DNA of 10,619 nt, from assembly GCA_964611385.1 (NCBI GenBank), contig CAZSXS010000101.1, positions 1 through 10,619 on the forward strand, read 5' to 3'. How positions within the stretch are numbered: the first letter of the stretch is position 1; the number at the start of each line of letters is the position of its first letter. Below, piece after piece: positions 5,548 through 10,619 of the stretch. The notes beneath the pieces are model-generated. The model was not told where the DNA came from. It did no database searches and saw nothing but the letters and a program-made list of their open reading frames with translations. A program made the translations under genes and the position numbers. The DNA is from CAZSXS01 sp964611385 (lineage in GTDB: Bacteria; Bacillota; Clostridia; Lachnospirales; CAYPQA01).

Positions 5548-6507
5548 TTATGCCTGTATCAAATGTACCGCAAAAGGCCCGAAACTGTCCTTAAAGTAAA
5601 TAAAACTTGGGTTTTCAACAGTCCCCCTCAGCGTGCTGTAGTCCATTTCAAATCCTAGCCGCTCGAAGTAGGCGATCGCACGACCGGCGTTGATGGTCCT
5701 GATGCCGATGTGACCGCAGTCCCCAAACCCCTTCGTGTTCATGATCTCTATTTCTTTGCCTGCAAAATAGGACGCGCTGGTCTCACGGAAGGCAAATCCG
5801 AAAAGCTTGGCGAACTTTTCTGCAAGTGCCTTGGCTTCGTCCTTGCCGCTTGTGTTGATGCCCATGTGGAAAAATTCAAAACCGTGCATCTTTTGAACCG
5901 CTGCGGCAGTCAAGCGGGTGATTTCTGCAAAGTTCTTGGCTTTGATTAAGTCCTCCTTGACCATCCAGCTCCCACCGCAGGCCACTACTTTGTCAAAACT
6001 TAGGTAGTCCTGTAAATTGGAGGGTTCGATGCCGCCGGTGGGCATGAACTTTAACATGGAGTAGGGCGCTGCCATGGCTTTTAAGGCTTTGATGCCGCCG
6101 TTGGCCTCTGCCGGGAAAAATTTAACAACCTCCAGATTGTAGGATAAAGCCGTCTCTATGTCAGTGGGGCTGCTGACACCGGGGTATACTGGTATGTTGT
6201 TCTTTAAACAGAATTCAACTACATTTTTGTTGAAGCCGGGTGTGATAATGTACTGCGCTCCGGCCTCCATTGCTTGCTTCGCTAAGTCTACCGTCAGGAC
6301 TGTTCCTGCACCAACGCATACATCCTTTAAGGTCTCTGATACATTCTTGATGGCCTGCGCTGCCGCTGCCGTCCGAAAGGTGATCTCTGCTGTGTATACG
6401 CCGCCTTCCAAGAGTGCTTGACATAAAGGTACAGCATCCGCTGCATCTTCTAGCTTGATTACAGGTACAATCCCGCAGTTTTTAAGTAGTGTTGTAATGT
6501 TTGCCAT
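5548..6507 (-). CDS. KDPG/KHG aldolase fused to a C-terminal VOC domain
   Basis: A 319-residue two-domain protein. Residues about 1-205 are a class I KDPG/KHG aldolase (the Eda family, which splits 2-keto-3-deoxy-6-phosphogluconate to pyruvate and glyceraldehyde-3-phosphate): AEITFRT with the catalytic Glu near 41, GAGTVL, TPGFN, and VKFFPAE with the Schiff-base Lys near 129, then PTGGI. Eda itself ends there (about 213 residues). Here about 105 more residues form one VOC/glyoxalase-type domain with two beta-alpha-beta modules (FFHMGINTSG... and GHIGIRTINAGRAIAYFERLGFEMD...). The role of that domain is unknown; it lacks an obvious glyoxalase metal set. ATG 6507 has GGAGG eight bases upstream. 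The gene starts 17 bases after the TOPRIM gene, so it is probably co-transcribed. No KDG kinase or dehydratase is nearby. Confidence 0.88.
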   Translation of the reverse strand: MANITTLLKNCGIVPVIKLEDAADAVPLCQALLEGGVYTAEITFRTAAAAQAIKNVSETLKDVCVGAGTVLTVDLAKQAMEAGAQYIITPGFNKNVVEFCLKNNIPVYPGVSSPTDIETALSYNLEVVKFFPAEANGGIKALKAMAAPYSMLKFMPTGGIEPSNLQDYLSFDKVVACGGSWMVKEDLIKAKNFAEITRLTAAAVQKMHGFEFFHMGINTSGKDEAKALAEKFAKLFGFAFRETSASYFAGKEIEIMNTKGFGDCGHIGIRTINAGRAIAYFERLGFEMDYSTLRGTVENPSFIYFKDSFGPFAVHLIQA

Positions 6508-6524
6508 ATTCTTATCCTCCACAA

Positions 6525-7256
6525 TTATAGTTCCTTTAGTTTTTTGAAGCTGTTTTGTATGGTCTCAAATTCTTCCCAGGGAATATTTTTGACCACATCC
6601 CCCCGGTGCCCATAATGCTCCACCGGCTTCCTGACCGAAAAATAAACACTGAATTTTGCCTTGGTCTTGTACCTTCTTTGATTCAAGTACTTTTCTTGAG
6701 GGTCTATGGAATCGACAAAGGCGTTGCAGTTGTTGATGATTTGCTTCTCGTATTCATCATCGTTGGCGATGGCATTTAATAGGAAGGTTTCCAGTGCGCC
6801 GGTTTCCTCAAAGGGTATGATCAGCAAAAGTAGCCTGAAGTGTATCGTCTTTCCGATGGCGTTGGGCATGGAGCAAGCAATCCATGTATCATTTTCAATG
6901 GACACTGTGTATGTAGCTCCTTTGTCTCTCAAACACGCTTCAATTTTTGAGGCAAATAGCTCTATGGTTTCGATTTCATCTTTATCACTGATGATAACCA
7001 GGTTGCTGTATAGCTCGTCGCTTTTTGTGGATAGACGGTTCACTTCGAGTATCGCATCCAAACAACCAATGATTTTCGAGCAGCCACCAGCCTCCCCAAT
7101 GGTGAGTGATTTTCTGTCCTTTACCAACCTTTTACAAGCACTAAACTTGCCGATTCTTTTCAAGCTGTCTTTGTAATCCCACTTGTTGGCGGCTTCCATG
7201 AAATATTGAAGCAGTGCTAAGTCGGTTCCCCCTTCACAGATGATTACGCTGTTCAA
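6525..7256 (-). CDS. TOPRIM-domain protein, DUF3226-like putative nuclease
   Basis: A 243-residue protein. The TOPRIM metal site is visible in order: VIICEGGTD (Glu8, Asp12), GEAGGCSK (54-61) and the strand LVIISDKDE with Asp91/Asp93. GALETFLL (about 153-160) and a basic KTKAKFSVYFSVRKPVEHYG segment near 198-215 recall DUF3226 and other OLD-like TOPRIM proteins. TOPRIM of this kind is usually a Mg-dependent nuclease; activity here is inferred. The start is TTG 7256, immediately after the TAG of the ATPase gene with no gap, and its ribosome site (TTGAGG) lies inside the ATPase 3' end. Translation is therefore probably coupled and weaker than that of the ATPase. With its neighbour it forms an ATPase-TOPRIM pair like the split defence modules PARIS and AbiL. 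A housekeeping role cannot be excluded. Confidence 0.75.
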   Translation of the reverse strand: MNSVIICEGGTDLALLQYFMEAANKWDYKDSLKRIGKFSACKRLVKDRKSLTIGEAGGCSKIIGCLDAILEVNRLSTKSDELYSNLVIISDKDEIETIELFASKIEACLRDKGATYTVSIENDTWIACSMPNAIGKTIHFRLLLLIIPFEETGALETFLLNAIANDDEYEKQIINNCNAFVDSIDPQEKYLNQRRYKTKAKFSVYFSVRKPVEHYGHRGDVVKNIPWEEFETIQNSFKKLKEL

Positions 7257-8378
7257 CTACCTCAACTCCATTCCAAGCTCGTCTTTTGCTTCCAAGGCCT
7301 TGCGGCCGTCCAGATTTCTGGCCACCGTCAGCTCATTGCTTTTGTATAGGGTGATCACCCGCACGTCGTCCAGATATTCTTCATTGTTGTGCAGAATTTT
7401 TTCCAGAGCCTCCAGGCTGTGGGTTGCGATGAAAAGTTGGTTGTTCTGCCGTTTACAGGATTCGATGATGATTTGAAACATCTTATCCATCACTGAGGTG
7501 TGGATGGCCGTTTCAAACTCGTCGATTAAGACCAGACCATTCTTGATTTGAATGATCTCCGAAAGCATGTATACGGCCTTTCTCATGCCGTCTCCGTAAG
7601 AGCTTAAGGGCAGAGCCTTCCGATTGCTTCGGGAGCTGATCATGTATACGATATCTCCATCCTCGGAAAAGGCATTGATGTTGATGATGTTTGGATCAAA
7701 CATTTTGAGCATATCAAGAAGAAGCATTTGGTTCTCTGTATCCTTGAGGGTTTCATTGATGGTCTTGTTGTAGTATTTGTGCTCATGAGGCAAGATCAAG
7801 CGGGTGCGTAAAATTGGACTGTAACTAGCGTCTTCTTCTAGCTTTTCGCGATATCGGTCAAATAGGTATAGTCGTTCTTTCTTTGTGATCTTGTCCTTGT
7901 CTTTGCTCAGTTCCCATTCCAGTTCATGCTTTTTGGCCTGGATCAGTAGGGTGTTCTTTTCCCTGTCCGACAGGCTTGCATAATCTTCGCGAAACTCCTC
8001 ATACAGCCCTTCGTCTAAAAGTCGGATCTCCTTCAGCTTGAGATTTTCCTCATAGTAACGGTCTTTGCAGCTGATTTTCAAGAAGCTCTCGTTCAATTGG
8101 AGGCCGTAACCAATGTAACGGCTTTCATTGTTGACATTAAAAATAGAATCCACACAGCGATAATTCAGGCCGCCGATGATATCCTCTCTCCTGGCTTCCA
8201 CATGGGCACAAGCTTTTAATGACAAAGGATATTCTAAGATACTCAACAGTTCCAATACGCTTGTTTTTCCGCAGTTGTTGTCTCCAAGTAAAATATTAAT
8301 CTCGGCCAGGTCCTTGATCGCCAGGTCTTGAATGCCTCTGTAGGAATCAATCCTGATTTCGGAAATATGCTTTGCCAT
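7257..8378 (-). CDS. AAA/ABC-type ATPase of the OLD/RecF-like group
   Basis: A 373-residue ATPase, likely cytoplasmic. It opens with an ABC-type strand and RGI turn (IRIDSYRGIQDL), followed by Walker A GDNNCGKTS (32-40). A charged, probably coiled-coil insertion spans about 110-210. Next come a signature-like LSSYGDGMRKA (258-268), Walker B GLVLIDE (281-287, catalytic Glu287) and a switch motif ATHS (318-321). This is the AAA_15/AAA_21 layout found in OLD, GajA, AriA and RecF. The usual C-terminal TOPRIM of OLD is not here but is encoded by the abutting downstream gene, so the two look like a split OLD protein. ATG 8378 has only a weak ribosome site (GAAAGAAG, seven bases upstream). It starts 46 bases after glpK with no visible terminator between. 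Confidence 0.85.
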   Translation of the reverse strand: MAKHISEIRIDSYRGIQDLAIKDLAEINILLGDNNCGKTSVLELLSILEYPLSLKACAHVEARREDIIGGLNYRCVDSIFNVNNESRYIGYGLQLNESFLKISCKDRYYEENLKLKEIRLLDEGLYEEFREDYASLSDREKNTLLIQAKKHELEWELSKDKDKITKKERLYLFDRYREKLEEDASYSPILRTRLILPHEHKYYNKTINETLKDTENQMLLLDMLKMFDPNIININAFSEDGDIVYMISSRSNRKALPLSSYGDGMRKAVYMLSEIIQIKNGLVLIDEFETAIHTSVMDKMFQIIIESCKRQNNQLFIATHSLEALEKILHNNEEYLDDVRVITLYKSNELTVARNLDGRKALEAKDELGMELR

Positions 8379-8402
8379 GTAAACGCTTCTTTCTATGCAA
8401 TA

Positions 8403-8438
8403 TTTTTAACTTCCTGCCCTCTTTTTAACTTCTTGCCC
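8403..8438. repeat. 17-base direct repeat at the glpK stop
   Basis: TTTTTAACTTCCTGCCC (8403-8419) recurs at 8422-8438 with one difference. The second copy contains the glpK stop codon and its last codons; the first lies just beyond. It looks like a local duplication of the gene's 3' end with a 19-base period. Confidence 0.75.
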
Positions 8439-9927
8439 GCAGAACGGCTCTTTGCCAGGCTTTATAGGCGCTTTCCCGTTCATCAGCGCTGATTTTTGGG
8501 GAAAAGGCCCGATCCAGTTCCCAGGTCTGCCGGATTTCCTCCATATCTTTGTATACCGTTGACAAGCCAGCCAAGGCAGCGGCTCCCAAAGCGGTGATTT
8601 CTGTTTTCTTAGGGCGCTCGACCACAAGGCCTAAGATGTCCGACTGAAACTGCATGATAAAATCGCTCTTGCAGACACCCCCATCAGCTTTCAGGCTGTT
8701 GATTGAAAAACCACTGGCTCCATTTCCGTCCTTCATAAGTTGCTCATTCATCCCCTGATTCATACATTCCAAAACATCCCGGCTTTGAAAAGCAATGGCT
8801 TCCATCACTGCCCGAACGATATGCTCTTTGCCGGAGGAGAGGCTCATACCGGAGATCAGTCCTCTGGCATACATATCCCAGTAAGGCGCACCCAAACCGG
8901 ACAAGGCCGGAACAAAGTGAACCCCCTCTGTACTCTTGGTGTTGTGGCAGATTTCATTGATTTCCTCCACGGTGTCAACCAGGCGCAGCTTGTTGATGAG
9001 CCATTCGATAGCAGCCCCTGCATTGAAAACACTGCCCTCCAGCGCGTAGGTGGGCTTACCGTTAATATGCCATGCAATGGTTGTTAGTATGTTGCTATCG
9101 GTAATGATGGGCTTATCTCCAATGTTCTTCAAAATAAAGCACCCAGTACCGTAGGTGTTCTTGGCATCTCCCTCTCGAAAGCACATTTGGCCAAAAAGCG
9201 CCGCATGTTGGTCACCGGCAATGCCCGTAACAGGAATACTGGCACCCAACTCGCCTTCCTTCGTGTAAGCCACCAGACCGGAAGAGGGCACAACTCTAGG
9301 CAAGATTTCCACAGGAATCTGCATGAAATCCAAAAGATCTTTATCCCATTCCAGGGTTTTGATGTTAAACAGCATGGTTCTGGAAGCGTTGGTGTAGTCA
9401 GTCACAAATTCCCCAGTCAAACGAAAGAGGAGGTAACTGTCCATCGTACCCACATAAAGTCGCCCTTGTTGCAAAAGCACCCTGGCCTTTTCCACCTCTC
9501 TCAGGATCCACATAATCTTCGTGGCACTGAAATAGGCATCAATGACCAAGCCGGTTTTTTCCCGGATGATAGGAGCAAAGCCTGCATTTTTCAGTTCCTC
9601 ACAAATGCCCGCACTTCTACGGCATTGCCACACGACAGCATCGCAAACCGGTTCGCCCGTATCCTTGTCCCAGGCCACCAAGGTTTCGCGCTGGTTGGTA
9701 ATGCCGATGGCGCTGATATCAGACGGCTTAAGCCCCGCCAGTTCAATGGCCTTGCGACCAGCTTCAATCACATTAAAATAAATTTCCTTTGCATTGTGAG
9801 AAACCCAACCGGGCTGGGGATAAATTTGCTCATGGGATCTGTAGTTTTGTGCTAGTGGCTTCCCTTGCTTGTCGAACACAATTGCTCGGCTGCCCGTGGT
9901 TCCTTGGTCAAATGAAAGAATGTACAT
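8425..9927 (-). CDS. glpK: Glycerol kinase
   Basis: A 500-residue enzyme phosphorylating glycerol to glycerol-3-phosphate with ATP; FGGY kinase family, cytoplasmic. Visible hallmarks are the N-terminal phosphate-binding SFDQGTTGSRAIVFD (5-19), ITNQRET and VVWQCRR, the glycerol-contacting GTMDSYLLFRLTG, the conserved GIAGDQHAALFGQ, NTYGTGCF, and the C-terminal LKADGGVCKSDFIMQFQSDILG. The length equals the family norm (about 500). ATG 9927 has GGGGAGG five bases upstream, a strong site. No uptake facilitator (glpF) or glycerol-3-phosphate dehydrogenase is adjacent, so it stands apart from a classical glp operon. The MazG-like gene ends 72 bases upstream on the same strand, and the ATPase gene follows 46 bases downstream. 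I see no own promoter with confidence. Confidence 0.97.
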   Translation of the reverse strand: MYILSFDQGTTGSRAIVFDKQGKPLAQNYRSHEQIYPQPGWVSHNAKEIYFNVIEAGRKAIELAGLKPSDISAIGITNQRETLVAWDKDTGEPVCDAVVWQCRRSAGICEELKNAGFAPIIREKTGLVIDAYFSATKIMWILREVEKARVLLQQGRLYVGTMDSYLLFRLTGEFVTDYTNASRTMLFNIKTLEWDKDLLDFMQIPVEILPRVVPSSGLVAYTKEGELGASIPVTGIAGDQHAALFGQMCFREGDAKNTYGTGCFILKNIGDKPIITDSNILTTIAWHINGKPTYALEGSVFNAGAAIEWLINKLRLVDTVEEINEICHNTKSTEGVHFVPALSGLGAPYWDMYARGLISGMSLSSGKEHIVRAVMEAIAFQSRDVLECMNQGMNEQLMKDGNGASGFSINSLKADGGVCKSDFIMQFQSDILGLVVERPKKTEITALGAAALAGLSTVYKDMEEIRQTWELDRAFSPKISADERESAYKAWQRAVLRARS

Positions 9928-9999
9928 GCGAACCTCCCCTATAAATGATACTCAACCGCCCACCCTTTCCCCTTACTTTTATGGCCTTCGTCACTCATT

Positions 10000-10371
10000 T
10001 TAATTCTCATCTTCTAAAAAACGTTTACTTTCTTTTTCATAGTCTCTTGTTAGGTTATATTTGTGCTTTTGAACATAGGCCTGGGAGAGTTCTTCAGGGG
10101 AGATACCGTAACGCAGCAACGCATCATTAAAATACATCAGCACATCACATAATTCTTCAACGAAATGCTCCCGAACCGAAGGGTCGTTGCTGATAGCGTT
10201 CTCTGTCTTTTTCTTAATGATGTCCAAAACCTCACCAAGCTCACAGATCATCCAAAGAAAACTGTTCCTGGCTTGAATGGGCTCCAAAGGCGACCACGCA
10301 TCCTTATACTTTTCCCAAAGCTTCAATTGCATTGCCTGCATTTCTGAAAACTGCAAATCACGTTCACTCAA
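10000..10371 (-). CDS. MazG-like nucleotide pyrophosphohydrolase
   Basis: A 123-residue all-alpha protein of the MazG/dUTPase superfamily, which hydrolyses NTPs or dNTPs to the monophosphate and pyrophosphate. The metal site is seen as ExxE at CELGEV (Glu44, Glu47) and ExxD at EELCDV (Glu73, Asp76), with WSPLEP upstream and a basic HKYNLTRDYEKE stretch downstream. One domain only, as in small house-cleaning MazG proteins rather than two-domain MazG. The substrate cannot be told from the sequence. The start is TTG 10371, with GGGAGG seven bases before it; no ATG fits. The palindrome of copy 2 lies about 30 bases upstream. glpK follows after 72 bases and may share the transcript. Confidence 0.8.
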   Translation of the reverse strand: MSERDLQFSEMQAMQLKLWEKYKDAWSPLEPIQARNSFLWMICELGEVLDIIKKKTENAISNDPSVREHFVEELCDVLMYFNDALLRYGISPEELSQAYVQKHKYNLTRDYEKESKRFLEDEN

Positions 10372-10389
10372 AATTGTTCCTCCCTTTCT

Positions 10390-10493
10390 GATAAAACCGT
10401 AGGGGGAAGGAGAAGAAAACTTTTTTCAAACGGCGAAAAAAGTTTTCTTCTCCTTCCCCCCACACCCCCCATCCTCATCTTTCAAAAAAGCCG
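10390..10493. repeat. Intergenic repeat, copy 2
   Basis: It begins with the end motif GATAAAACCGTAGGGGG (10390-10406), then a perfect palindrome: arms 10402-10426 and 10436-10460, 25 bp plus a closing C-G, loop AAACGGC. It ends with the 15-base block CTTTCAAAAAAGCCG (10479-10493) shared with copy 1 at 5419-5433. It has the same orientation as copy 1 and also sits upstream of a minus-strand gene. The second inverted end seen in copy 1 is not found before the window edge. Confidence 0.8.
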
Positions 10494-10619
10494 AACATTG
10501 AGGGCGGTATCAATCCCACGGGAATTTTGAAGGACACCAAAAAAATTCGGACATGGGGTTGGAGTATCTATATATTCGGCAAAGAGTTTCTCAAATTCTC
10601 CGTTCGCTCATGAACAGGA
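10494..10619. other. Right-edge gap, possible gene remnant and weak promoter
   Basis: No start-to-stop gene. The minus strand has a stop-free frame of about 38 codons (about 10604 down to 10488; reads EFEKLFAEYID, then FFGVLQNSRGIDTALNVRLF) that begins after a stop and has no start codon. A weak minus-strand promoter (TTGAGA at 10589-10594, TATAGA at 10567-10572, spacer 16) could serve the MazG-like gene. Confidence 0.3.

Noticed and set aside
4334..5599. A 421-codon plus-strand open frame opposite cca
   Set aside because: It is antisense to a gene with every CCA-enzyme motif, crosses the intergenic repeat and shows no recognisable domain.
6525..8378. Calling the ATPase-TOPRIM pair PARIS, AbiL or Gabija
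   Set aside because: The TOPRIM partner looks DUF3226-like rather than DUF4435 or RloB, there is no UvrD helicase neighbour, and a family cannot be fixed by eye.
9187..9855. A 222-codon plus-strand open frame inside glpK
   Set aside because: Antisense shadow of glycerol kinase; the protein has no recognisable feature.

Overview
The window looks like chromosome from an anaerobic, endospore-forming Firmicute, most likely of class Clostridia. The signs are adjacent spmA and spmB spore maturation genes, a short AbrB-type transition-state regulator, a DivIVA/GpsB-like protein, a class II CCA-adding enzyme fused to an HD domain, a DUF362 protein with two 4Fe-4S clusters, strong GGAGG ribosome sites and several TTG/GTG starts. 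I cannot fix the genus. No rRNA, tRNA, CRISPR array or transposase gene is visible.

Layout. Positions 1-601 have no convincing gene, but about 400 bases are packed with nested inverted repeats, one of them a rod of about 180 bases with the size and shape of a 6S-like RNA. abrB (886 to 602, minus) follows, with a near-consensus SigA promoter. spmA and spmB run on the plus strand (1146-2295) and meet a minus-strand divIVA-like gene tail to tail, with both stop codons inside one TTAA. From there to the right edge every gene is on the minus strand. In transcription order these are a MazG-like NTP pyrophosphohydrolase, glpK, an AAA ATPase, a TOPRIM protein, a KDPG aldolase-VOC fusion, an intergenic repeat element, cca, a DUF362 ferredoxin-like protein and the divIVA-like gene.

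How the genes relate. spmA/spmB act together in spore core dehydration, and AbrB next door fits a growth-to-sporulation theme. glpK and the KDPG aldolase are central carbon enzymes without their usual partners (no glpF, glpD, kdgK or uxa genes here). Between them sits a tightly coupled ATPase plus TOPRIM pair. It resembles the two-protein OLD-like defence modules (PARIS, AbiL, and Gabija's GajA split in two) but cannot be assigned to a named system by reading. This pair is the best candidate for an undescribed system. The aldolase gene starts only 17 bases after the TOPRIM gene, so it is probably co-transcribed with it.

A second point of interest is an intergenic repeat with a perfect palindrome (19 bp of stem in one copy, 26 bp in the other, the same 7-base loop). 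It occurs before cca and before the MazG-like gene. The stem tips differ between copies yet stay fully complementary. The copy before cca is flanked by imperfect inverted end motifs, like a MITE.
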